Shown: piece after piece, positions 10,374-20,666 of the stretch | How the letters are laid out: each line of letters starts with the position of its first letter | Position numbering within the stretch: position 1 is the stretch's first letter | Origin: Collybia mongolica | Lineage: Eukaryota; Basidiomycota; Agaricomycetes; Agaricales; Clitocybaceae | Direction: 5' to 3' | NCBI GenBank assembly: GCA_013420905.1 | Contig: JAAXNY010000001.1 | Span: forward strand, 3,596,001 to 3,660,000 | Length of the DNA stretch: 64,000 bases | Made by a program: the position numbers and the translations under genes | Notes under the pieces: model-generated | What the model was told of the DNA's origin: nothing | The model's database searches: none | What the model saw: only the letters and a program-made list of their open reading frames with translations

Positions 10374-11053
10374 TAGGCTATAGCACAGGTACTCTCGCAG
10401 GTATGACAAGGTTGACCCATACCCGTACCTGCATGGGTAGCAACCCGTCAACCCGCAGGTAGAATCAGAGCGGGTATGGGCGGGTAGTGACAGGTTAGGG
10501 TTCCTGCGCAGGTTTTTGCAGTAGACAAAAACATATAGTAAAACTAAGCTCAAATCCTTAACAGTTCCCCCAGCTTCTCTAGTTCAATTTTCCCCTGGAT
10601 TTCGTCCAGTAAAGCAATGGCCTTAACATCTCAACAGTAATTCCGGCCATGGACCATATCAACACATACTTCACCAACGCAATCAAGCAAACTAGTGGCA
10701 ACAACCCAGCAATCCAAGCAGCCATGAGAATCGCGAAGAAGACACTTAATTGTTATTATTCGCTCACAGACGCTTCAGAAACTTACCAGATTGCTATGGG
10801 TGAGTCTTCTTTATTCTACAATCGCTCAATTGCTGATCATTGTCTTGTTTCAGTTCTACATCCTCAACACAAGCTTGCGTACTTTAAACATGCGTGGTCA
10901 GGAACCGTGTGCTATCTACAATATGGGTTGAGTATGGGATACAAAGATCTGGCAGCACTATCTATGGTAGGGGTTGAGTACAGGTTACGGGTTACTAGAG
11001 TATGACCCGTACCTGCGACCTGCACAGGTTACCCATACCTGTGCTATAGCCTA
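10374..11053 (+). mobile_element. Non-autonomous hAT element with TIRs and 8-bp TSD
   Basis: A 680-bp element bounded by TAGGCTATAGCACAGGTA and its inverse, flanked by the 8-bp direct repeat TTCCCTAG at 10366-10373 and 11054-11061, the duplication length of hAT elements. Subterminal regions are rich in ACCCGTACC / GGGTACGGG-type words in both orientations. The inside retains one piece of a transposase gene with its intron, so it derives from an autonomous hAT by internal deletion. It lies inside the 5' part of the CACTA gene. Confidence 0.88.
10622..10896 (+). pseudogene. hAT transposase fragment retaining an intron
   Basis: Two coding pieces read STVIPAMDHINTYF...AKKTLNCYYSLTD...YQIAM and, after an intron (10800-10853, GTGAGT...TTTCAG), VLHPQHKLAYFKHA. 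This is the region of fungal hAT transposases between the catalytic core and the C-terminal dimerisation domain. An upstream TAA near 10612 and the lack of any catalytic or dimerisation motif show that it is only a remnant inside the non-autonomous element. Confidence 0.72.
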
Positions 11054-11309
11054 TTCCCTAGTGAATGGCATTGCCAACTAGGAGGGCAGTGTCCCATAGT
11101 CTGCTCTTTCAGTGAATTGCAAGAAAATTTCTTCCTTTTCTTCTCCTGAGAATCACATTTAATACTCTGCATCAGGAATGCATCCTGCTCCAGGACTAGC
11201 AATGTGAGATATGAAGGCCCCTGGCCTTTCTGGTGTCATGCTTCAGTTTTGCAATTAACTTGCAAGCCACAACCACATGCACAGGGATGTTGGTTTGCAC
11301 CCATAGTGC

Positions 11310-12389
11310 ACAATCTCTAAGGAACAGACATTAGCAGGCACTCATCGAAGATGCATACTGTACATGAATTGACAGACCAGATCCCAATGTCAAAGTCTCT
11401 TTCCACCTAGTATTGTCCTTCCTGGCTGATGTTACCCTCCACAACATGCACCTTGATATTTCTGAAATGGCAGAACATCATGCATTGCACCTGTGGCAAT
11501 GTTCCTGGGTTTCCTAGCAGTGAATACATTAGCTTTGTTTTTTTACTTCATTCAATCTTAATCATTCATTGTATTGTACTTAATGTGTATTTTACAGTTT
11601 CTATATACCTATATACTGACTACTAATGTATTATGAAAGGTACTTACTCAAGGGCCAAAGAGGAGGGAGGGTGGTGGTTTGGGACAAAGAGCAAAACCAT
11701 GTGAAAGCGGGCCACCAGCCAATGATACAGCTTGGAATGTTCAGCTGCTGGGTGTACAGTTCTGCACACCTGGGGGCCAAACACATCAATGTTTTGGTCC
11801 AAACCAACACTCACCTGTTTCCCTGGTCACATTGGCTCTCTGACTTGAGACATCAGAACAGCAAGTTACCCAATCCCCATTCTTCAGTAAACCAAGTTGA
11901 TTCTCTGGTGAACAAGGTTCCACAAAATTGTTGGTGCTTTCTTGGTCAGACTCTGTTTCAGATTCCATTGCACTCACTCCATGATTGCTTGCAGTGTGAG
12001 ATGGAATTTTAGAGGTAACAGTAAAGCTGGACTTGAGGTTTGTGTTCATAGTATTCTGAATTTCCTGACTTGTATTGTAGTTTATATATTATGATTTTCA
12101 CTAGACTACTGGAGTCTCTACCCATGCTCAGTTGAAGGTCCAAAATTTAGAGCAGTGAGATCCCTTCAGCTCCACAAATTTCCCATTCTAATTTCTATGC
12201 TAGTAAACTTATTTTACATGAACCCTTCTGTCACAAGATCCATGGTCACAAAGAAAAGTTCCAGTGCTTATGGTAGTAAAATCAGCTGGTGGTCCATTCC
12301 TGTGTCAAAAGCCCCATTGACGGATCTTAACCTCTATTGAGTCTTTAAAAATACAACTCATTGTTCTTCCTTCCAGTACATTCTTTTCA
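11310..12389. other. No recognisable gene
   Basis: CpG-poor sequence upstream of the CACTA start. A minus-strand ORF at 11786-12049 (Ser/Thr/Asn-rich) resembles nothing I know. It may include the 5' part of the CACTA element. Confidence 0.35.
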
Positions 12390-12909
12390 ATGGTGAAAAC
12401 CAAAGTTTCCAAAACCACAGTGTCCAAAACCATGGTGTCCATGACATCAAAGCAAAGCAGCAAGGCCAAACCACCTTTGACATCCTCAAAAAAGAACACA
12501 ATAACAGGTAACCATTCCTTAATCATCAGGACACTATCACTTATTGCATTTTACTTGAATTAGGGACACAAACAAATGCTCTTGAGGTGAAGTTGAAGAA
12601 ATTGAAAGGTATTGTCATTGTTCCTTATTCTTTATTTTATACTTTAATGTTTTCAGCTGAGAACCATGCCTTGCACAAAGCTGTAGCTGCAAAGGATGAA
12701 ACAAAGAAGACAATACCATGGCCACTATGTGGCTCCACCAGACATGGGTTCAACTTGCAATGCAAGATGGGCCTAGAGGATGATGGGGAATTGCTGTGCT
12801 TTACAGTCCCCCACATGTCCTTGTGGACTGCAAAAGTCCGTGCAGACTCTGCAAGGATGGCACAGAGTCCACAGAGTCTGCGCAGACTCACTTACTTTCT
12901 TCTATTATA
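12390..12909 (+). pseudogene. Transposon-associated coiled-coil protein, disrupted
   Basis: Three exons can be read: 12390-12507 (MVKTKVSKTTVSKTMVSM..., Ser/Thr/Lys-rich), 12564-12608 (TQTNALEVKLKKLK) and 12657 onward (AENHALHKAVAA, then KKTIPWPLCGS and GFNLQCKMGLEDDGEL). The short coiled coil followed by an IPxPxGSxxxxFNLQxxMGLxDD motif is a pattern I associate with an abundant repeat-associated protein family of Agaricomycetes; its function is unknown to me. Homology fades near 12820, where the subterminal repeats of the next element begin, so the C-terminus is probably replaced. Confidence 0.4.
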
Positions 12910-13109
12910 AATTACTTACTTACTCTTTTACTTACTGACGATCTATGTAATTGATAGGATATTAACATATATTATTACTGGATATAGTACATGGATGATA
13001 AATATAATTTCTCGTCAACTCCCACGGCATCATCAGTGGCCTGGGTTTCAGTGGCAGTGGCACTGGCCGCTTTTCTTGTCATTGTCCCCATTCTCGTCAT
13101 TGTTGTTGT

Positions 13110-13270
13110 CCTCATGGTGGTGGTGGCCATCTTCATTGTAGTTGTCATTGTTGTCATGCTGTTGTTGGTGCTGCTGCTGCTGCTGCTGTTGCCATAATTG
13201 CTGCAGGCCTCATTGGCACTGTTGCTGCTGCTGCTGGTGCTGACTTTGTCATTGTTGTTGTTGTTGCCGT
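13110..13270. repeat. GTT/CTG trinucleotide low-complexity tract
   Basis: Imperfect runs of GTTGTT, CTGCTG and related triplets produce long but meaningless ORFs in several frames. Confidence 0.8.
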
Positions 13271-13820
13271 CTTCCTCAGGCCTGCCCTGCATTCGCAGTT
13301 AGGTGCGCTGGAGCACCCTGGATGTTGGTGGCCGTACCCTTCTCATCTCAGGTTCCTGAAGTGGGGGGGGGGATGTGCTGCGTGGTGAGTGGCAATGTGG
13401 GACTCACCTCACTCTGCCCCTTGGGGCACCCTTTCCTTGTCATCCCCTTGTTCCAGGTCTGTTTCCACCCCTCGCCCCACATCATTGTGGTGTTTGTCAG
13501 TGTTTGTTGGCATTGGGTGCATTGGATGTGTTGGGTGTGTTGGGCGCATTGGTGTTGGCGTTGTGGTTGCATTGGTGTTGGTGTTGCCGGTTTGGTGGGC
13601 ATTGTTGATGTGGTTGAAGAGAACCAACAAAGACATGGTGACGGTAATGTTACTGGGGCACATGCTTTGTAATCACATGATTAAAAGATGTTGACTTCAG
13701 GCTGGCTTACCTTCTAGCTATGAATGCCTGTCTTGCCCAATGGTTATGAGTGCAAAAAATATTATGTAATGCTTGTCCCTGTGTGCATTTGAATCCAGTT
13801 GGATGCAAGATTTTCAGTGC

Positions 13821-15045
13821 CATTGAAAGGGGGCTCCTGGGCTATAAGTGTGCTGATGCTATGAAATGTAATCTCTTACACACACACACACACCAAACCT
13901 AACAATCAACACACGAACAGTAGGAATCGCCTGTTTTGAGTTCGGGTTCAAGTGCTTAGAAGCACTAAGCTTTGAATAGTACTAGCCAAAGCTCTTTCCA
14001 ATGATCTCTTGACGGGTTTGATTCAGACAAAGCTTCAAACACAAGTTTAAAACTTGCTAGGTATATTTGTAATATCTCTCAATCCAATAGACTGAGTACC
14101 AAGTGTATGTTCAATTATTAATGATCCCAAGCAGATCTATAAGTCCAAGTGACTTATTAAACAAACAGTGCCAAGTGCACTAAGGCCAAGTGCCTAGTAA
14201 TTCCAACAGACAATGCGGTACTAAGTTCCAAGTGAACTAGGACTCTTCAATTCTGTGATCTCTTCAAACAATTCCAGTCAAGACAATTTGAAGCAATCTG
14301 AGCCTTAATTCAGGCATGCAATAGTGTTTTAACAAATGTGATTTGTATACTCTATAGTAGCGCGAAGTGGGGGCAAGATTCCTTGCCTTTGCACTATTCA
14401 TCTACAGTCTATTTATAGGGTACAAACTAAATATCATACAGAATTGTAAATTTTATACAGAACCACACTCCCCCGCACCAAGGATCTGTATTTAATGCTG
14501 ATGCATCCTCTATGACTTGGCGCATGCACCATATGTGCCAATTATGCCGTTTACTGGTTACTTATCAAATATTGAAAGAGCTGGCTAAACTCTTATCAAG
14601 TCCCAACTGCGTGCTTTGTTATTTAAAACAGCGCGGCGCTGTCATTTACTTCTCCTGATTGTCCCAGTTGCTATTCACAGTGTCCTGTCTCTTCCAGTAG
14701 TTAACACCAAGTGCCCCTGACTAGGATCAGGTTGTGCAAGTCCCAAATTTACAATTACTTCTCCTATTAATGATGATCCCCGGACTAATGATATCATACT
14801 GCAATGGTTACTTATGAACTAAGATACTGAGGTTGTAACTGGGCATGGTGAATAGGACTAATAATAGACCATACTCATAGTCCTCTGTACTGATAGTGTA
14901 TTATCCATTAGACTAGTTCACTCTGATTAGCCGTCTTGGAGCTCGACTCTAATCCTTTATTACCGTTTACTTGGTTATTAGAAATGATACTAATAGCCTT
15001 ACTTGTTGACTTTATAAGTGCAAACAATTTCGGGCCCTATCACTG
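13821..15045. mobile_element. Non-autonomous hAT-like element, copy 2
   Basis: Alignable over its whole length with 3245-4466. The ends are CATTGAAAGGGGGC (one change from copy 1) and GGGCCCTATCACTG. Most differences between the copies are C/T or G/A, many at CG versus TG or CA, for example AACGGTTAC/AATGGTTAC and GATACCGAG/GATACTGAG. No 8-bp target duplication is evident. No coding capacity. Confidence 0.6.
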
Positions 15046-15299
15046 TTATGTTATGTTCTTAATAACAAATAGTATAAAAATTACATTAATAATCTGATTA
15101 GTAATATGATTAGTCATGGTTGGCTGCACGGACTCTACATGTTGTCTGTCCGTGCTTGTCTGCATGTCTGCGTAAAATTACGCAGATTGATGCAGACTTG
15201 GCACAGACGCAGATTGTCATCTGGCTGAGTGTCCTGCCAAATGAGTCCGTGTGTCTGCACAGAGTCTGCACAGGTTATGTGGCTTAGTGTAAAGACCTC

Positions 15300-16390
15300 A
15301 ACCCTGGGGGCATTCCACATTTATTCATATGCACCACCACAGAGCCTGGGCCACAACATAGTGTGACATATATACTGGTATGCATTGGTGCTTTTGGTTG
15401 GTGCTGCCTTGCTCTCATTGGCTTTACAAAAAGCATGGTCCTATTGCTCATCCATTAGCAACAACATACTTATGCAACAATTGACCAGGGACTTGGTGAT
15501 ATACTTTGCAATGTAGGTTCCATAGATCATACCAGACATACTCATATTTTAACTACCCCTGTGTTCAGTATTTTCTGGGTGTACATTGCAAATATTATTA
15601 TTTGGGTCAAGGACATGGTAGGCATTGTGCTTTTTTCATTGTCTCTATTCAAATTTATGTGGCATAGATGACACTTGTTGAATTCAGCATACCATTCACA
15701 TTTGCTCTTTCATTGGTGTCTGTGAATAGGCTCCTTATAGGTGTTCACTCCACATATTATTGTTCCTTGCCCAATTCAGACATTGATACCACCTGCACAG
15801 CATCCATTGCATTCTGGAAACCACATTCTTTGACATCTAATAAGTATACTGACAGTAGTGTTGTGGAGTTAGAGGGATATAATAGGTGTTTAGGTGCTTG
15901 GTTGATGTCAGACTATGTATATACTCTAATATTGCTATTGAACATTGAGCCCTTTAAATGGGGTGGGGCAATGATTACCTACTCTGCATTCATAATACAA
16001 GTAAACAAATGACAAATTTGGAGATTTTGTGACCCATCCAATATTTCATGCTTTTGGGAGCACATTCTCATGAAATAAAACATGTCAAGCTAGTGGAAAA
16101 AGGACAGCATATGAGAAGAGTTCCTGTCTTGTTTTGAGCTCTATAGAGCACTGCATCAATGAGAATTTAATTATTTTCCATGGGGGTATAGTTTTGAGCT
16201 GAGTTTTAAATAACATGTTTCCATATTCAGCTCACTGCTGATTAGATTTGGTATGTAATTTAGTGACTTGACGTGTCTCGGCTATCTAAATTTCAGACCA
16301 CAGGCAAGGTAACAGACAACAGTGCACCATCGCTGACATCTTCCTTGGCACGGCTAACCTTCCTTAATCAATCCTACATGAATTTTCAGG
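15300..16390. other. No recognisable gene
   Basis: A plus-strand ORF at 15668-16012 (114 codons) resembles no protein I know and lacks splice or domain support. The stretch is AT-rich and CpG-poor. Confidence 0.4.
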
Positions 16391-16395
16391 GGCAA

Positions 16396-16520
16396 GGGGG
16401 TCTTTGTGGTGGATTTTTCGATTTTTTTGTTATCTCCTTCACAGGTCCAAAAAACATATGTAATTTTGATGAATCTCGAAAAATATGAGGGAACCCAAAA
16501 ATCTGCCACAAAGACCCTCT
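16396..16520. mobile_element. Small foldback (MITE-like) element
   Basis: Arms at 16396-16420 and 16494-16520 are inverted copies (AGGGTCTTTGTGG....ATTTTT type) with a few mismatches, separated by about 73 bp. They would form a ~25-bp hairpin. Small size and lack of ORF suggest a MITE; target duplications were not resolved. Confidence 0.45.
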
Positions 16521-16529
16521 CCAGGCAGA

Positions 16530-17285
16530 TATTTTGAACAACTTTTACTATTAGACCAATCCATTATCTTCAGTTTCTGAGCCACCAGCAATGTGGGTCA
16601 TCAAATGGCACTTTTCCAGGTCGGACAAATAACTATAAACAAAGCAAAAATAACCGGCAATTGCCCCTCCCCACTTTAGATCATAACGCGTACAATTATT
16701 GTGATGAAATCGCTTCTCGACACAACATTGCTGTTAACCAGAGGGTTTATTGGTGGCTACTCTAAATATCAATGATGACATGCAGGTAGGGTGATAAATC
16801 TGCATATTAACACCATGTCGAACTGCAGTGTGCACTATAAAGTTGCGGTCTGGGATCTCGGTACTCAGTGACAAAAAGGGACATACGTATCATTTTTTAG
16901 GACTGTTTGGCCAATTAATAGAGTGAACTGGGGGGATTGGACCACTGGGCTGGGTTGACTGACGAATGTTAAAAAAGTTTGGCGTGGCGTTGTGAACGAA
17001 TACATCCATATAAAGATGGTCAAAGTAATATACAGTAATGATCCAGAAGGTGTGCCAAAAAAGCGTAGCGCTGTCTACCACCTGACTAGCCCTTGTGTAG
17101 AATATGCGAACAGAGATCCTAGGAACGACAACCATCATAAAGTAAGCGCGGAGCGAGAGGAGAGGACAGCATAAGTGATGGGCAAACAAGGAAACATCGA
17201 CCCCATACTGTACAACGGTCAGCCAGGCCGTCAAAGATTGCAACCAGCAGGCGCGTAGCAATGAGCAGTGAGCAATGAAAGTATC
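16530..17285. other. Intergenic, 3' side of the WOPR gene
   Basis: A 123-codon minus-strand ORF (16890-17261) is hydrophobic but has no family resemblance. The stretch holds the WOPR 3' UTR and spacer. Confidence 0.4.
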
Positions 17286-18745
17286 CTATGACCCCTCTTC
17301 TCTGACTTCAGCTTTCCCATCGAACTTGGGTGTTTCAGACATGGCCGCAGGTTGTGTTTGATGCGATATAGCCTGTGATGGGTAATTTGGATATTGAGGC
17401 CAGGTAACTGGTGAGAACCCAGGCGCGTATCCTGCTGCCGTGGGAGGAGGATAAGAGTAATACATTTGTTGCCCACTCTGTGATGGATCGCCAGCAGGTG
17501 TGGGAGGATATCCAGAGTAATGGTATTGGGTGGGCGGCGGTACGGAGCCTTGCTGAAGTTGGGGTGCATGTTGCGGTATCTGTTGGGGAGGTGCGTGTGA
17601 AGGCGGCGGAGCAGGGGGCGGATAATGTGGAGCCGAATACCCTGGATGAGGAGTGTAGCTAACCATTGGGTAATAAGGTGCCGCATATGTTGGAGAAAAG
17701 GAAACAGGTGCTGCAATGGGCACGTTTGGGTCGGGGTAAGTGGTGGGTTGGTTCGTAGGCTGGGAACCAGTCTGTTCATTTGACGGGGAAGGGTCTTCAA
17801 TTGGAGAGGATTTGGTATGTCTGCGTGGTCGTTTAGGAGCCGAAGGTCCACTATAGGGATCAAATCGCTTGCCACGTCGATTGCTAACTAAACCGTCCGT
17901 TATGCGAGCTTCAGTCAACAGAGGCGGTCCAGAGGAAAGTGCGGCGGGGAGGAGAGAAGGAGAGGTGTCAATATCATCTGCTTCTCCACGATATCGAGGC
18001 AGACCGTCCACTCCAATCTCAACCTTTGGGGGGTTTCGGAAGTTAGTCTTGTCCAAGTATTCGGGACTGATGTCAAGTGAAGCCAGTTCAGGCAATGATG
18101 ATGGCGAGCGTAGACGGCCATTTTCCACATCTTCAATCTTGTAGTAAGATATAAGATGTTGTGAAACACCACCGATGGTCAAAGAGAAAGTCTGAAAGAA
18201 ATATGAGATATGGCCTTGAGAATCCATGCAAGACAACGCACCTTTTTCATTAAACCATCTGGTTTAAACTTATAACTGTTCGTTAGACTGCCCATTAACG
18301 TCCGCTCTCGATTCTTGTCGACACCTATGTGACCAGTATCTGCCTTTGGTCTGCTCAATGTGTACCCTTCCACCTTGACTCCCTCAGGACCGTACTGAGA
18401 CAGTTCGTTGACGTCGGGTGATGGTTCTGATCGAGCGCCCCTGTGGCCTGCACCACGTTTATCGGTCTCTCGATAGAGTAGAAAATTACCCAGTATACGA
18501 CTCGGACTCCAGAAGAAGCCATCTGTCCAACGCTTGATGCCGCTCTCGTCCTCATCGAAGACGAAGACAGAGCCCGACGTGATCATTTTCCGTTCCGAAT
18601 CGACTAGCCGGCGAGTGACACGGGGAATAAGGCCACGTCGTGCAGCTTCAAGGATTAGGAGCGCATCGCCGGTGGTCTCTATCCAACCCGACCACGGGGG
18701 TTCCGTCCATGTGGATCCTTGACTGGTGGGCTGGGCCGCGGACAT
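17286..18745 (-). CDS. WOPR-domain (Gti1/Pac2 family) transcription factor
   Basis: Two exons (18745-18242 and 18191-17286) joined by a 50-bp intron (GTGCGT...TTTCAG) give 469 residues. The WOPR domain is bipartite: residues ~15-105 (WSGWIETTGDALLILEAARR, IPRVTRRL, GSVFVFDEDESGIKRWTDG, WSPSRILGNFLLYRE) and ~150-200 (SYKFKPDGLMKKTFSLTIGG, QHLISYY). This fold binds DNA in Wor1, Ryp1, Sge1, Mit1 and Pac2, regulators of morphology, development and, in pathogens, virulence. The C-terminal half is Pro/Gln/Tyr-rich and disordered, typical of activation regions. The start ATG fits the usual short N-terminal extension. Which of the two basidiomycete paralogue groups it belongs to cannot be told here. 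Confidence 0.94.
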
Positions 18746-20600
18746 TCTCCTGTGCCAGCAACGTCTATATTGATGTTTATCATCGCATGCATGATTCAGA
18801 AAGGTAATTTGAGTCGAGGAGGGCGATAATCAGCCACCAAGTATTAAAGTTTTACATCAAGCATTAAAGTTGGCTTACCGTCAAGTAGATTTGCGGAGGA
18901 GAAATTTGTGGGAGCTTGGGTTGAGAATTTCAACCCCGACTTGGGCAATACTACACTTTGTTTGTTGTGCCGTTCGACCTTTTCATACTGCTCTTCGCTT
19001 TTGACTCACCCAACTGCCACACAGGTTGAATAAAACTTATGCCACTTGTATTTTTGCATTTTCAGTGATGCCCTTTGCTCCAGGTTAGGCCAACAATGAG
19101 TTGCAAGCAGACTTTTGCCGCAACAGTTTTGCTTACATCAGCTAAGTCGCCGACCTATTTTTTTCAAGTCCTCTTCAAACTCTCCGCGAACATCGAAAAC
19201 GGCTCGGACGTGTTCAACCCCGTGGTATGCGTGTTACCTTTGATCCTCAATATTGTCAATCAGCCTCCGAGCCGCCGAAAGTCCACCTTGTTCCTTGTAT
19301 CAAGACACGGGTCGTTGCCGAGCTTCTTGCACTTCTCTGGGCTTGATTTCTACCCCAATTTTCGGAACTGTTAGACTTAAAGTTACGTTCTGTACATCTT
19401 CACCAGTATGTGGCACGCATCGCTTGACCCGATGTCCGGACCTCTGATGCTGACTGTCGTTAGTTATCCCAGAGGTCTTGGCTGGCCCTTGCATTGTTAT
19501 TTGTATGTTCCAGATAGCCCAGAGATAGCCATATGAAACTTCTTCCAAGCAATTAAGTGCTGAAGTCAAGATTAACGATTCTATAGGTGAGTTGATTTCT
19601 CTTAAAGCTACCACGCGTGTTTATCTAAAACAATCTTGTTAATAAATATAGAGAACATCTGGCGCCCCTCTCACTCCCAGGCCAGTCTATGTTTACCTCT
19701 TTAATCCCTACGCTCTTTACGCTATTTTTGCTTCTGTCGTATCTGGACTCCCGTGAATGGTGTAGGTACTATCACCCTTGCATGTCATCGTTCTTTAACG
19801 ATTGATGCCAAGTGCCACTTGTGTCTGCTCGTTAAAATGCAAACCCTGGGATTTACTGACATGTATGCGTCTGGTGATTCGATATCTTATTCCAGGGCGT
19901 CTCGCTTTCCTGAAATTGTCGCAGTCTTTGGCAGTTTTGGAACCGCCGGTCATTTCAATCCAGAGACATATGCCATATGGACCTGCTGCTGTCGCCTGTT
20001 GTCGGCCCGTACCTTTTCTATGATCCGAGAAATCCGTTGCGTATATTGTAGAGAGACCCCCATCTTTTTCAACGTCGTGAGACGCTGCTCATCGATGACC
20101 CAAATTTGACTGGCATGTAGGGCTTTTTACCTGTTGAGACAAAGGCCATTAACCCCCGATAATCATCCTTTCTCTCTAGGAAATAAGCCTCAATCAAGTT
20201 GTTCGACATTCTGTCATGTCGCGCATGCGCACCAGGGGCTGAACGGCTCAAGTTTGATGCAGACAAGGGGAGGAAGCTTCGCTCGGGATGCGACCTTCAC
20301 CCGAGATTCATTATGACAGCTCCCATCCAGATTCGGAGGCGAGATTGCGGCATAATAATGCGATACATACGGAAAAGACATATCTTCTGAACGTCGAGCT
20401 CCTCCATTAGTCCCGTTTTCTACCCAGCGGACATATACAGGCTCTCCCCACGCATACTTGTGGTACGATCTTTGAAATCCAGGCCTACGTAATAGGTGAG
20501 GAAGTTTCCCTTGGTTTCTTCCTCGGCGAGTGCTGAGTGACTTCTCGACAGAAAGGGTCAGTTCCTCCGCGTCCAGGCGGGGACCCTTTCCGGGCTAGAT
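18746..20600. other. Long intergenic region between divergent WOPR and glyoxal oxidase genes
   Basis: About 1.9 kb without a protein I can recognise; the ORFs present are short and unsupported. It must contain the promoters of both flanking genes. Long 5' regions are common for WOPR regulators. Confidence 0.5.
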
Positions 20601-20622
20601 CTTGCCGATATAAAGCCCTCAC

Positions 20623-20629
20623 TATAAAA
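20623..20629 (+). promoter_or_regulatory. TATA box of the glyoxal oxidase gene
   Basis: TATAAAA lies 38 bp upstream of the ATG at 20667, leaving a very short 5' UTR. A second TATAAA is at 20609-20614. Confidence 0.5.
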
Positions 20630-20666
20630 AGAGGTGAAAAATATCCTGGCTCAGCAGACTTGCGGG

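Larger units (their letters stand above)
1255..11304 (-). pseudogene. Decayed CACTA (Tnp2-type) transposase gene, split by nested insertions
   Basis: Removing five insertions leaves a continuous transposase of roughly 1,080 codons. Segments in order are: 11304-11054 (Cys-rich start with CACGCG, then KTEA..HQKGQGPSYL), 10373-10065, 9117-8858 (acidic DDEDMEIEDF, ending GESFMKEASQL), 7249-6427 (CICYTGPYESLTKCPKC; LSTDGFGPF), 5494-4528 (FGDIPTISMVM; DFMHLIWSNLILNLIHLW; TCPLTIHALLHI; YWAFPTERYC) and 2122-1255 (YANINKYVTSC; HLEGGNTMHA; DHGRWSIID). These are landmarks of the Transposase_21/Tnp2 family of basidiomycete CACTA elements. Introns are still visible: one of ~55 bp just below 7248, and one of 53 bp after EEYEQ near 4725. 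Premature TGA codons (11236, 9092, 7067, 2084, 1738, 1669) and a frameshift near 7090 mark it as dead. The outer CACTA termini were not located. Confidence 0.82.
12829..15295. mobile_element. Probable non-autonomous CACTA-like element with nested hAT-like copy
   Basis: Both ends carry inverted arrays of a GTGCAGACTCTG-like word (left 12836-12890; right, inverted, 15125-15285). The right end finishes ...GGTTATGTGGCTTAGTG, so on the minus strand the element starts CACTA followed by subterminal repeats, as in CACTA transposons. The left terminus is degenerate. The interior is low complexity (trinucleotide runs at 13110-13270 and 13500-13600) and contains the hAT-like copy at 13821-15045. No transposase is encoded. 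Confidence 0.42.

Noticed and set aside
12975..13694. Several overlapping ORFs of 65-116 codons in four frames
   Set aside because: Products of trinucleotide low-complexity tracts; composition is only Val/Leu, Thr/Met or His/Pro/Thr runs.
13690..13823. tRNA-like A box (TTGCCCAATGG) and B box (ATTTGAATCC), possible SINE head cut by hAT-like copy 2
   Set aside because: Box matches are imperfect, no tRNA fold or repeat copy is visible in the window, and the 3' part is not identifiable.
15668..16012. 114-codon plus-strand ORF
   Set aside because: No recognisable family, no splice sites, CpG-poor repeat-like context; listed only as part of a gene-free stretch.
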